Part shown: positions 40,574 through 47,530 of the stretch, in pieces
Layout: each line of letters begins with the position of its first letter
Position numbering within the stretch: the stretch's first letter is position 1
IMG/VR virus record: IMGVR_UViG_3300036770_008238
Span: 1-52,096 of that record
Reading direction: 5' to 3' (one strand)
DNA length: 52,096 nt
Origin: a virus
Notes under the pieces: generated by a model
What the model was told of the DNA's origin: nothing
Seen by the model: only the letters and a program-made list of their open reading frames with translations
The model's database searches: none
Translations under genes and position numbers: made by a program

Positions 40574-40724
40574 CGTCCGTTCCTTGCGCACGCTTACTGG
40601 CGAGCCAGTCGATCGCACCGAACAAGTCTCGCCTCATGCGCCACACGGTAACGCCGAGCGAGACGAGCGCCAACGGAAACAACACGGCGTCACGCACGAA
40701 CCTCGTGGCGTGTCGCAGGTTCAC
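40557..40724 (-). CDS. Small membrane protein (55 aa)
   Basis: GTG 40724 overlaps the stop of the upstream gene (GTGA). VNLRHATRFVRDAVLFPLAL followed by VSLGVTVWRMRRDLFGAIDW and LASKRAQGTDDERRA: one membrane span (about 14-28) with basic residues on the cytoplasmic side. It overlaps the next gene by 17 bases. Too short for the usual gene-finding threshold, but codon use and coupling fit. Confidence 0.6.
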   Translation of the reverse strand: MNLRHATRFVRDAVLFPLALVSLGVTVWRMRRDLFGAIDWLASKRAQGTDDERRA

Positions 40725-41362
40725 AATAGGCTCTTCGTTTCGAAGCCTCGTGCGACCATGCCGAAGGCGAGTGCGTCGTAGAACTGCGACCCTAGTTCGC
40801 TCTCTCCTCTAACGCTCTCCTCGTTCACCGACAACTCCAACGCTCGTGCGAACAACAACGGATACAAACCGTCCTCGCCGACCACCCGTTGGCGTCCGGG
40901 TATGAAGTTCTCCTCGTCCCACACGACGGTCTTGGGTACGGCGTACTTGTACGACTTCGTCACGAACGACACCTCGTCGCCGACGACATGGGTGACGGTT
41001 ATCGCCTCCTTGACCGAAGGGTTGCCGTTGGCGAACTCGGTTGCGAGGTTGGCTCCGTCCGTCTCGCTCGGAGCGTCGGAGACGAAACCCTCGGCGACCA
41101 TGGTCAGGGCGTCAATCGCCCAACCTTGGCGCAGTATCGCGGCCGCCTCGGAAGTGGCGACGAACCTGTCGTGGTGAGGGCGTCGTTGCATGGCGTCGGT
41201 CATCTGCGTCACCACGGCGAGCCTATCCCGCCTCCAGCCGTAGAGGCACTGGTTCAAGTCCTCGCCTATGCCGTGTTCCTTCACGCCGTCGCTCTTGACC
41301 TGCACGGCGGTCGCCAGAACCATGGCCAGTTTCATCATGCGACCCTCGTACGAGACTTCCAC
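40721..41362 (-). CDS. Hypothetical early protein (213 aa)
   Basis: MEVSYEGRMMKLAMVLATAVQVKSDGVKEHGIGEDLNQCLYGWRRDRLAVVTQMTDAMQRRPHHDRFVATSEAAAILRQGWAIDALTMVAEGFVS... A globular alpha/beta protein. The pattern 'AQMtDamqRRPHHDRFxATSEAAAILRQGWxIDALTMVAEGFVS' is shared with actinophage proteins of unknown function. GTG 41362 is chosen since TACCAT ends exactly 6 bases upstream; ATG 41341 is the alternative. It leads a three-gene minus operon. Confidence 0.65.
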   Translation of the reverse strand: MEVSYEGRMMKLAMVLATAVQVKSDGVKEHGIGEDLNQCLYGWRRDRLAVVTQMTDAMQRRPHHDRFVATSEAAAILRQGWAIDALTMVAEGFVSDAPSETDGANLATEFANGNPSVKEAITVTHVVGDEVSFVTKSYKYAVPKTVVWDEENFIPGRQRVVGEDGLYPLLFARALELSVNEESVRGESELGSQFYDALAFGMVARGFETKSLL

Positions 41363-41368
41363 GAACCT

Positions 41369-41374
41369 ATGGTA
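41369..41374 (-). promoter_or_regulatory. Candidate -10 box for leaderless start at 41362
   Basis: TACCAT on the minus strand, 6 nt before GTG 41362. No -35 match at 17 nt. Confidence 0.4.
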
Positions 41375-41440
41375 CGACCGAGTCCGAGTCGCCCCGTGTA
41401 CGACTACGGGGGGGTTCCCCTACGAGCGACAACTCTTGAC

Positions 41441-41446
41441 TAGCGT
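41441..41446 (+). promoter_or_regulatory. Candidate -10 box for leaderless start at 41454
   Basis: TAGCGT, 7 nt before ATG 41454, directly after TTGAC. No -35 at 17 nt. Confidence 0.35.
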
Positions 41447-41453
41447 TGCCGAC

Positions 41454-41678
41454 ATGGCACAAAAGAAGAAAACCACCAACAAGAAGAAGACGACGACCAG
41501 CAAGAAGAAGACGACGACCAACAAGAAGTCAGTCGCTCCGAAGAAGGTCGAAGTCGCACAACCAACAATCGTCTCGTCTGCGGGTATCGCACCGATCGTT
41601 CCCAAGGTTTGGGACAAGCCGATCGTCGTCGTCCCGAAGAAGAAGAGTTGGTTGAAGCGTTTGTTCAGCTGGTTCTAA
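41454..41678 (+). CDS. Lys/Thr-rich histone-like protein (74 aa)
   Basis: MAQKKKTTNKKKTTTSKKK, then TTTNKKSVAPKKVEVAQ, ending VVVPKKKSWLKRLFSWF. The first third is an H1/HU-tail-like Lys/Thr repeat, the middle is Pro/Val-rich, and the C-terminus is a short amphipathic basic-aromatic helix that could sit on a membrane. It could compact DNA or bind the membrane. Longer upstream frames are excluded by the promoter-like TAGCGT. It overlaps the convergent gene by 14 bases. Confidence 0.6.
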   Translation: MAQKKKTTNKKKTTTSKKKTTTNKKSVAPKKVEVAQPTIVSSAGIAPIVPKVWDKPIVVVPKKKSWLKRLFSWF

Positions 41679-41991
41679 CGAACCGACCGAGCGCACCGAA
41701 ACAAAACGGGAGCGCTCGCCGAGCGAGCGTATCGGCTATCCAAACGTCGCGATCACTCACGGCTCCGCGACTGACTCGTTGCCGTATCAGCACGCCCTCT
41801 TTCTCCAGTCTCTCCAACTGACTCAACGCAACCGAGCCGTTCGGGAACAACCGAGGCTCGTAAGCGACGAGCGAGTGAGTGTCTATTCCTCTGCCAGTCT
41901 TTCGGCTCGCAGCCAGAACGACCGCCACGAGTGCGGACTCGTCCTCGGAGAGTCTCTTGCCGAGCATCTCTTCGTTCGCCCATCTGGTCAT
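41665..41991 (-). CDS. Winged-helix-like protein (108 aa)
   Basis: MTRWANEEMLGKRLSEDESALVAVVLAASRKTGRGIDTHSLVAYEPRLFPNGSVALSQLERLEKEGVLIRQRVSRGAVSDRDVWIADTLARRALPF. The central part (helices followed by 'LSQLERLEKEGVLIRQRV') resembles a winged-helix DNA-binding domain. It overlaps the upstream coiled-coil gene (ATGA) and is the last gene of a four-gene operon. Confidence 0.65.
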   Translation of the reverse strand: MTRWANEEMLGKRLSEDESALVAVVLAASRKTGRGIDTHSLVAYEPRLFPNGSVALSQLERLEKEGVLIRQRVSRGAVSDRDVWIADTLARRALPFCFGALGRFVRTS

Positions 41992-42239
41992 CGCTCGTCT
42001 CCTTCGTCCTTCTTGTTCATCTTCTCGGATATGTCGTCAAGTCTCTCGGATATCTCCTTGAGTCTGTCGGCTATGTCCGCGATCAACTTCTCCAACTCGG
42101 TCAGCGACACCACGACGCGAGAGTATCCCCAACCGCGAGTCTCCCAACCGATGCGTTCGTTCTCCTGCTCCGTCGCTTTCTTTTGAAACTTACTCGTATC
42201 CCAAGGCCAGGGTGAGTGTCCTTCGACGTATCCGCTCAT
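41988..42239 (-). CDS. Coiled-coil protein (83 aa)
   Basis: ATG 42239 overlaps the upstream stop. MSGYVEGHSPWPWDTSKFQK, then a heptad-repeat helix VVSLTELEKLIADIADRLKEISERLDDISEKM. The longer frame to 42392 is a shadow. The short aromatic head plus coiled coil suggests an oligomeric adaptor; function unknown. Confidence 0.65.
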   Translation of the reverse strand: MSGYVEGHSPWPWDTSKFQKKATEQENERIGWETRGWGYSRVVVSLTELEKLIADIADRLKEISERLDDISEKMNKKDEGDER

Positions 42240-42496
42240 ACGAGTTCCTCCTGATTCAGTTCGGCGAAGAATTCTACTTGCAGTCGTGCGTGCCATCTGA
42301 TCGCGTCGTGCATTATCGCCATGGCTACGTGCGTCCACCCGGAAACGACCGCGGGTCGCACGACTGGCTCCGATGCGTTCCCGAAAAGACAAGGCTCGGA
42401 CTTGGCGAGCAGTTCGGCTACGAGCCTCGGCTGCACGTTGGTTCCGCTCGTCTCGCTCGCATGGGCGACGATGTCGTGGGTGTCGCGACTGGTCAC
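42236..42496 (-). CDS. Hypothetical protein (86 aa)
   Basis: GTG 42496 overlaps the stop of the small membrane peptide (GTGA). VTSRDTHDIVAHASETSGTNVQPRLVAELLAKSEPCLFGNASEPVVRPAVVSGWTHVAMAIMHDAIRWHARLQVEFFAELNQEELV. Mostly helical in its second half. No family recognised. The frame extends to 42625 but that part is antisense to nothing useful and precedes the promoter-proximal gene. Confidence 0.6.
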   Translation of the reverse strand: MTSRDTHDIVAHASETSGTNVQPRLVAELLAKSEPCLFGNASEPVVRPAVVSGWTHVAMAIMHDAIRWHARLQVEFFAELNQEELV

Positions 42497-42594
42497 AGAT
42501 TGTTCCCGATTATTCCGTCGGCGTTCACGAGCAGTGCGACTGCGCAAACCAGCGTCACCAATACGAGCACGGTTTTGAGGAGTCGCTTGGTCAT
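42493..42594 (-). CDS. Small membrane peptide (33 aa)
   Basis: MTKRLLKTVLVLVTLVCAV followed by ALLVNADGIIGNNL. A basic start and a span of about 18 hydrophobic residues: a small membrane protein or signal-bearing peptide. It is the first gene after the promoter at 42608-42636 and is coupled to the next gene. Confidence 0.5.
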   Translation of the reverse strand: MTKRLLKTVLVLVTLVCAVALLVNADGIIGNNL

Positions 42595-42607
42595 ACGATG
42601 CGAACCG

Positions 42608-42636
42608 ACGATACACGACGGACAAGACGTAGTCAA
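42608..42636 (-). promoter_or_regulatory. SigA promoter of the 42.6-41.7 kb minus operon
   Basis: Minus strand TTGACT (42631-42636), 17 nt, TATCGT (42608-42613). The first ATG follows 13 nt after the -10, so the leader is only about 6 nt. Confidence 0.75.
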
Positions 42637-42658
42637 CGGTTAGGGCGATGTGGTATAA

Positions 42659-42925
42659 ATGTTTCGTGGAGAACAGCTCACGGTGGCGCTAGAGATACGC
42701 ATAACCCCGATTACCACGGTGGTCAGGGGCGAGGGCTACGAATGCAAAGTGGAGAGGGGAGACATCCTCCACGACGGGGTCATGTACAAAGACCAGGTAC
42801 GCAGACTCACGCTGTCCAAACCCGACGGAACGAAAGTCGTACACGAGACGAAGGGCGCCAACTGCGACGTAGCGGGTCGCAAGTGGCTATCCGCCCAGAC
42901 GAACGGGGTCATCTACACCTACTGA
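42659..42925 (+). CDS. Small hypothetical protein (88 aa)
   Basis: MFRGEQLTVALEIRITPITT ... VVRGEGYECKVERGDILHDGVMYKDQVRRLTLSKPDGTKVVHETKGANCDVAGRKWLSAQTNGVIYTY. Beta-rich, two Cys residues. Start uncertain: TATAAA at 42654-42659 overlaps the ATG, so GTG 42683 with GGAG upstream is possible. No family recognised. Confidence 0.55.
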   Translation: MFRGEQLTVALEIRITPITTVVRGEGYECKVERGDILHDGVMYKDQVRRLTLSKPDGTKVVHETKGANCDVAGRKWLSAQTNGVIYTY

Positions 42926-42948
42926 GCGATTCGTTGTAAAATCTACGG

Positions 42949-43113
42949 ATGCACAACGAGAACGACGAAACGAACCGACCCGAGGTTCACCTTCATCGCA
43001 GGTCCACGGAAGCGTGGTACGTCTCGGTTTGCGGTAATGCCAACAAATCCTCGTACCTGACGCTGAATAGAGCGCTGGTCACCTGCGAGGAATGCAAGTC
43101 GGGAGGCGCATGA
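42949..43113 (+). CDS. Zinc-binding small protein (54 aa)
   Basis: MHNENDETNRPEVHLHRRST then EAWYVSVCGNANKSSYLTLN and RALVTCEECKSGGA. Cys-Gly followed by C-x2-C suggests a zinc site (H...C...C-x2-C). TAAAAT ends 6 bases before the ATG, so it is another likely leaderless start. Its stop overlaps the next ATG (ATGA). Confidence 0.6.
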   Translation: MHNENDETNRPEVHLHRRSTEAWYVSVCGNANKSSYLTLNRALVTCEECKSGGA

Positions 43114-43433
43114 TGGCTGGTCCACAGAAGAAGAAGCAAAAGCGCGAGGAGAAAAACGACGAGATGTCGTCCTTCGCCACGGCGGCCAACTCCCAGTACA
43201 ACACGATTACGCCGATGGTTGATGCGGAGTACTGTCGCTTTCATCACCCGCACAAGGGCATCAGTATCCACTGCTCCACCAAGAGCGAGCAGTTCCACGC
43301 CCTGTTCGCCGAGTTCGGGGAGAAGGGCTTGCGGGAAAAGATGATCGCCGAGTTGCGTCGCTATGCGGAGACGATAGACCCGAAGTGGAACGGAGTGCTC
43401 GACGAAGCCTTGGCGAGAACGAGCCAGTCGTGA
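43110..43433 (+). CDS. Hypothetical protein (107 aa)
   Basis: Starts MMAGPQKKKQKREEKNDEMSSFATAANSQYNTITPMVDAEYCRFHHPHKGISIHCSTKSEQFHALFAEFGEKGLREKMIAELRRYAETIDPKWNGVLDEALARTSQS. A basic head, a His/Cys-rich centre (CRFHHPHKGISIHC) that could bind metal, and a helical end. The ATGs at 43110 and 43113 are both possible. Coupled to both neighbours. Confidence 0.6.
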   Translation: MMAGPQKKKQKREEKNDEMSSFATAANSQYNTITPMVDAEYCRFHHPHKGISIHCSTKSEQFHALFAEFGEKGLREKMIAELRRYAETIDPKWNGVLDEALARTSQS

Positions 43434-43705
43434 GCGAAAACGTAGCCGACCTGAAGAAAAGGCAAATCGCCCTCTACGAGATGTTCGAAGAAGTCGCGGA
43501 GAAGTTCGGCAAGTGGGACAAAGGAGTGAAGGCGGACGGAGCGCACTACATGGAGAAGCATCCGTTCGTCAAGGAAGGTCTCGTGTGCTCCAATTGCTCG
43601 TTCTTCCAGGGCGGAAGGGCTTGCGAGATAGTTTCGGGCGACATAGACCCCAACGCCATCTGCAAGCTGTGGGTGATAAAAGACAAACTGGTGAAGGGAA
43701 GCTGA
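43430..43705 (+). CDS. Protein with HiPIP-like Cys motif (91 aa)
   Basis: GTG 43430 overlaps the previous stop (GTGA). The N-terminal half is helical; the C-terminal half has VCSNCSFFQGGRACEIVSGDIDPNAICKLWVI. The spacing C-x2-C-x8-C-x12-C and the 'FFQGG..C.IV.G.I.P.A.CKLW' pattern are those of HiPIP-like or small iron-sulfur/zinc domains often found in phage proteins. A metal cluster is likely but its type cannot be read. Confidence 0.65.
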   Translation: MSENVADLKKRQIALYEMFEEVAEKFGKWDKGVKADGAHYMEKHPFVKEGLVCSNCSFFQGGRACEIVSGDIDPNAICKLWVIKDKLVKGS

Positions 43706-43706
43706 A

Positions 43707-44243
43707 TCAGCCCCTGAGCCTCTTGCCGCACTTGGAGCAAATCTCCGCCCACGGATAGACCTTGCGATTCTCCATGGGGTGCTTGCATTCCAAGCTCTCG
43801 TAGTGCGCCTTGATGTAGTTGCGGATCGCCTCTCGGGCCAGCTCGGACATGGAGACGCCCATCTTCTCCGCGGCCGCCTTCCATTCGTCGTGGTCCTTTT
43901 GGGTGATGCGAATGAGGACTTGTTTCGTGGCCGGGCTGTTCGGCTTGCTGTTCGTGTTCGTCCTGCGGGTCAACGGCTCGCCGTCCATCACGGCGTCTAC
44001 GGCCGCCTGTATGTTGTCCCTATTCTCGTCGTCCATCTCGTTGACCATGTCCACTACGACGCCTTCGGCGACTTGTTCGGGTTTCGTCCTTGGTGCGCCG
44101 ACGCCGTCGTGCAAACCGAAGTTCTTGAAGAACTCGGATACGGAAAGACCGCCGACACCGAGTTTCTCATTCCTCACCCGCTTCCTGCGTTTCTTGCCCA
44201 ATTGAAAGGGGAACGGCTTGCTCCCGAACATCGGTTGATCCAT
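43707..44243 (-). CDS. RHH-domain protein with C-terminal zinc ribbon (178 aa)
   Basis: The middle/C-terminal part has TKQVLIRITQKDHDEWKAAA followed by EKMGVSMSELAREAIRNYI, a ribbon-helix-helix (Arc/MetJ-like) fold, and then CKHPMENRKVYPWAEICSKCGKRLRG, a zinc ribbon. It probably binds DNA as a dimer, perhaps as a repressor or packaging accessory. Its 5' end overlaps the small-terminase-like gene by 77 bases, unusually long; a later start is possible, but the N-terminal 'FGSKPFPFQLGKKRRKRV' looks real. Confidence 0.7.
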   Translation of the reverse strand: MDQPMFGSKPFPFQLGKKRRKRVRNEKLGVGGLSVSEFFKNFGLHDGVGAPRTKPEQVAEGVVVDMVNEMDDENRDNIQAAVDAVMDGEPLTRRTNTNSKPNSPATKQVLIRITQKDHDEWKAAAEKMGVSMSELAREAIRNYIKAHYESLECKHPMENRKVYPWAEICSKCGKRLRG

Positions 44244-44829
44244 CCTCTACGACCTCTCCGTCTATGACGTCGCTCTCACCCAATACGGCGCGAATGGTCT
44301 CCTGCGGGAGAGCACCGCTACGTCCCATCAACTCTAGCAATTGACGAGCTTCCGCTTCTGCGGTGTGCATGCGGGAAGTATCCAACTGTTCGGCGCCGGC
44401 GAGAGTCGCCCTTACGTTCACGTTCTGATTGCTCTCCATCTGGATGTTGATATTCGTGCGCTCCATTCCCAATAGCCTGAACCTGCGGTCCATGATGCCG
44501 AGCACCTGCTGTATCGCCTTGACGTCCGGCTCGAGCTGTATCTCCTGCCCGTCGTCGGCGGTCACCTTGCGATGTTGCGTCATGGGCCAGATCGCCGCCT
44601 GAAGGGCGTCCAGCCTCTCCAGCTCCATGCGTAGAAGCTCTGGGTACGCCATGAGCGCCTCGGAGTTCATGTCCTCCAAGACCTTGCGAATCCTCGTAGC
44701 AACGCCACGAGTCGTCATGTTGAAGCGCTTCGCTATCTCCGAATAGGAGACGCCAGCCTGCCTCAACTTCATTATCTTTAGGTCCCTCTCGCCGAGGAAC
44801 TCTTTGCTCAAAGCCTTGTTGTCGGCCAT
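44167..44829 (-). CDS. HTH protein, small-terminase-like (220 aa)
   Basis: Residues 14-50 form a helix-turn-helix: RDLKIMKLRQAGVSYSEIAKRFNMTTRGVATRIRKVL. A helical region LRMELERLDALQAAIWPMTQ and a segment AIQQVLGIMDRRFRLLGMER follow, the last typical of phage small terminase subunits and related DNA-binding proteins ('xxxVLxIxxRRxxLLGL'). Small terminase would recognise packaging sites. The ATG overlaps the primase stop (TGATG). No large terminase is in the window, so the assignment is tentative. Confidence 0.6.
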   Translation of the reverse strand: MADNKALSKEFLGERDLKIMKLRQAGVSYSEIAKRFNMTTRGVATRIRKVLEDMNSEALMAYPELLRMELERLDALQAAIWPMTQHRKVTADDGQEIQLEPDVKAIQQVLGIMDRRFRLLGMERTNINIQMESNQNVNVRATLAGAEQLDTSRMHTAEAEARQLLELMGRSGALPQETIRAVLGESDVIDGEVVEDGSTDVREQAVPLSIGQETQEAGEE

Positions 44830-46589
44830 CAGAAGGCCTCCGAAACCACCTGGTCAACTATCTCGAACGGGAAAATTCTCCCTCGCTTCAGTTTACTCGG
44901 CCACTTGCGCTCGTCACGCGCACCGCGGAAGTGTCGCAGTTCGTACGTGTATCCGTCCATCGAAAGCGGATCGGGAGTCAGCGATATGCCGAACTCGGGC
45001 CAACGAGACCACACGGCCGACCCGAACGGACGAAGTTCTCGGGTGGCCATGCTGGCGCCCAACGGTGCGTGATGCTCGATCCACAAAGCGCACTCGTACG
45101 CATCCTTGAGTTTGTCCAAGAACTTCGCAACCTCCACGGCCACCGACTCCGAATTGCGACCACCCGGATCCACGTACGACTTGTAGAGCGGACCGAACAT
45201 GATGAGCTCGGGCTTCACCCTCTCCACCTGTTGAAAGATGTAATTGCGATCCTCGTCCCTAAGCAGGTCTATGCCGGCGGGCTTCATCAAAAGCGAAGCG
45301 GGTATCGGCTCGGCTTTGCGCTTGAATTCTCGCTCCACTCGCAACTTAGCCTGCATGTACATGTTTCGGCTCATACGCCTGATGATGCGATCGGGGTTCT
45401 CAAGGTCTATGAACAGCGTCCTTACTGGCTCCATGCGCTGGAACGAGAAAGGATGAATCCCGAACGACGAAAGAATGGCTATTTGCCGAGCGAGCATCGT
45501 CTTGCCCACGCCCTCGGCCGCGACGACGATGACCCTCTCCTTGCGCTCCAGTATGTCGGGAATGAGCCATTCGTAATTCTCGGAATCTGCCTCGGCCATG
45601 AAGTCGTCCCATTTGACGAGACGACCCGTGTCAATGCTCTCGTTGACGAACATGCCCCCGACGAGCGACTGAACCCTGGTGAGCTTCGTCGCATCGGTGG
45701 TCTGCCTATTGGCGAGAACCTCCGATATGGCGAGAGCCAACTCCTCCATGGGATTCACGACCTGCTCTCGCTCCTCGGCGGTCAGGGGATAGATCTCCTC
45801 GAGCTGATCCAATGCATGACCCGCCTGAATGTGGTCGGTCACGTCTTTTACGAACGGTGAACGCCATAGACGAACGCTGCAACCGGCCGCCGAAAGAAGC
45901 GAATGCACCTCCGAAGAATAAGAGATTCCCGCATCGTCGTTGTCGGCGACGATCTCCACGAATGCGCCCGCCAACCATTCGGTGAAGTGCGACTCCCACT
46001 TACCCGATCCAGCGCCAGAAGGACCGGTAGTTGCGACGATCCCCATTTCCATAAGGGTGTCCGCGTCCTTCTCACCCTCCACCACCCACACGGGCTCGCC
46101 GTTTGCTACGGCGTTCAGCACTGTGGGCAAGTTGTACAACACCTTGCGAACACCGTCAAGCGTGTAGATCCACTCTCCCCTGATGTTCGGATCGGGTCGT
46201 CGTTGCAGGAAAGTCTTCTTGCCGTCCTCCGTGACGTAGCGAAGTTTCTCGTATACGAAATCTCCGTGTTCGTCGTAGTACTTGTACGCCTTGACGAGCT
46301 TCTTTGATTTCGGCTTGGCTTTCTTGGTGAAGGACTTGGACGAGTCCTTCGTGCCACCGTCCGCAAACATCATCGCAGGCTCTATGTCCACGGCTTGACA
46401 TATCTGCTCGAAACTGCATCCACCGCCCCTGTGGCAATAAACGGCGACGTTCCCGTTGTCGTCCTTCACGGAAAGCGAGGGGTTGTTGTCGTCGTTGCGA
46501 CACGGGCAACGAGCCATCCACTTTCCGTCGCCCTGCTGTTTCACTCCGTGCAAACGAGACAGAAGCCTTGATGCATTCTCGGACGGCAT
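44829..46589 (-). CDS. Primase-helicase (CHC2 zinc finger, TOPRIM, RepA-type ATPase)
   Basis: A 586-aa replication protein. Residues 28-58 have Cys28, Cys30, Cys52, His53 and Cys58, a CHC2-type zinc region. The TOPRIM domain has VWVVEGEKDADTLMEMG (about 168-184, catalytic Glu) and VEIVADNDDAG (about 209-219, D-x-D). The C-terminal ATPase has the Walker A variant VVAAEGVGKTMLARQIA (about 353-369), TLFIDLENPDRIIRR (Walker B-like) and an AAA_25/RepA-type end (LWIEHHAP). It would make RNA primers and unwind DNA at the fork. The gene starts where the whiB stop overlaps it, so both are on one transcript. Confidence 0.88.
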   Translation of the reverse strand: MPSENASRLLSRLHGVKQQGDGKWMARCPCRNDDNNPSLSVKDDNGNVAVYCHRGGGCSFEQICQAVDIEPAMMFADGGTKDSSKSFTKKAKPKSKKLVKAYKYYDEHGDFVYEKLRYVTEDGKKTFLQRRPDPNIRGEWIYTLDGVRKVLYNLPTVLNAVANGEPVWVVEGEKDADTLMEMGIVATTGPSGAGSGKWESHFTEWLAGAFVEIVADNDDAGISYSSEVHSLLSAAGCSVRLWRSPFVKDVTDHIQAGHALDQLEEIYPLTAEEREQVVNPMEELALAISEVLANRQTTDATKLTRVQSLVGGMFVNESIDTGRLVKWDDFMAEADSENYEWLIPDILERKERVIVVAAEGVGKTMLARQIAILSSFGIHPFSFQRMEPVRTLFIDLENPDRIIRRMSRNMYMQAKLRVEREFKRKAEPIPASLLMKPAGIDLLRDEDRNYIFQQVERVKPELIMFGPLYKSYVDPGGRNSESVAVEVAKFLDKLKDAYECALWIEHHAPLGASMATRELRPFGSAVWSRWPEFGISLTPDPLSMDGYTYELRHFRGARDERKWPSKLKRGRIFPFEIVDQVVSEAF

Positions 46590-46981
46590 CAGTCAGCCAT
46601 CAACTTTCTGACCGACGACCTCTCGTCGGCGAATCTCGGGTGAACCTTCATCGCCGTCCTCAACCTGACTCGCTGTCTTTCCGTCATTCCTCCCCATATG
46701 CCGAACGGCTCCCATTCCAGCGAATACGCGAGGCACCTCAACTTCACGGGACACCTGGCGCAAATCTTCAAAGCGTCCTTGGTGGTGTCGCTCAGCGACG
46801 ATGACCATCTCTTTCTCCTACCGAGAGAATCCGTTTCGCCTACCACCGGATACCACCACTCCGTGGGCTTACCGACGCAATCTCCTCCGCTCGGTGGAGA
46901 CGGTCTCTCGAATCTTTCGGTATTGGTGAGCATGTTCTTCGCGGGCTTCTTCTCCGCGACGGTTCCTTTTTTGACTGGCAC
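46589..46981 (-). CDS. whiB: WhiB-family iron-sulfur regulator (130 aa)
   Basis: A complete WhiB-like protein. Cys35, Cys74, Cys77 and Cys83 (C-x38-C-x2-C-x5-C) ligate a [4Fe-4S] cluster; WGG in PFGIWGGMTERQR (about 92-104) is the sigma-binding turn, followed by a basic C-terminus. The WhiB family is restricted to Actinobacteria and their phages, so it fixes the host phylum. Such proteins bind SigA region 4 and can redirect host RNA polymerase. GTG 46981 has GGGGGA upstream and lies about 15 nt behind the predicted start of transcription, so the longer frame to 47011 is excluded. It precedes the primase-helicase. Confidence 0.9.
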   Translation of the reverse strand: MPVKKGTVAEKKPAKNMLTNTERFERPSPPSGGDCVGKPTEWWYPVVGETDSLGRRKRWSSSLSDTTKDALKICARCPVKLRCLAYSLEWEPFGIWGGMTERQRVRLRTAMKVHPRFADERSSVRKLMAD

Positions 46982-47002
46982 GCTTCCCCCTTGTGGGCGG
47001 TC

Positions 47003-47031
47003 AGCGTACAACTACATCAGTGCCAAGTCAA
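47003..47031 (-). promoter_or_regulatory. SigA promoter for whiB-primase
   Basis: Minus strand TTGACT (47026-47031), 17 nt, TACGCT (47003-47008). It lies inside the 3' end of the upstream gene and overlaps its stop. It provides a separate start for the whiB, primase and terminase-like genes. Confidence 0.75.
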
Positions 47032-47527
47032 TAGTCTTCCAAAGTGCGAATAATTTCTTTCGTAGTAAAGACTTGATCGTCGGAACCCCTCCGCCAGCCA
47101 CCTGATCGACCATCTCCCTCGAATACCTACGGGCGATGGAATTGATGTCGTAGGTCATTGAGGTCCATGTGTCGCTATTGCGAATCTTTTCCCAAGCCCT
47201 ATCGTCGTACAACCCGTAATTATTGAACAAAGCGTCGTCTATATCGGACTTGGATGCGACTATCTCCATGTGCCAACCGGTTTGACGTTCTATGGCGAAT
47301 ATCAAATTCATCACCGACGACTCGCCGTGTTCTTTCTGTATTTGCTTTATCGCTTCGGCGTATTTCGCTTCTGCGAGCATGGCGCAGTGCGCATCGATCA
47401 TCTCCATGCGATCAAGGACCTCTTGATCCTCCTCCACTAAACCGCGTATCAGCTCAAGCTCTTCCTCGTGATCCAAAATCTCGTCCCCCTCGTCGTCAAG
47501 GTAGTCCTGCCACTCCTCGTCTTCCAC
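47012..47527 (-). CDS. Acidic hypothetical protein (171 aa)
   Basis: GTG 47527 starts 4 bases after the DUF932 stop. MEDEEWQDYLDDEGDEILDHEEELELIRGLVEEDQEV ... an acidic N-terminal third, then a globular helical part (RQTGWHMEIVASKSDIDDALFNNYGLYDDRAWEKIRNSDTW...). DNA-mimic or adaptor functions are possible for such an acidic protein, but nothing specific can be shown. Confidence 0.65.
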   Translation of the reverse strand: MEDEEWQDYLDDEGDEILDHEEELELIRGLVEEDQEVLDRMEMIDAHCAMLAEAKYAEAIKQIQKEHGESSVMNLIFAIERQTGWHMEIVASKSDIDDALFNNYGLYDDRAWEKIRNSDTWTSMTYDINSIARRYSREMVDQVAGGGVPTIKSLLRKKLFALWKTIDLALM

Positions 47528-47530
47528 GGG

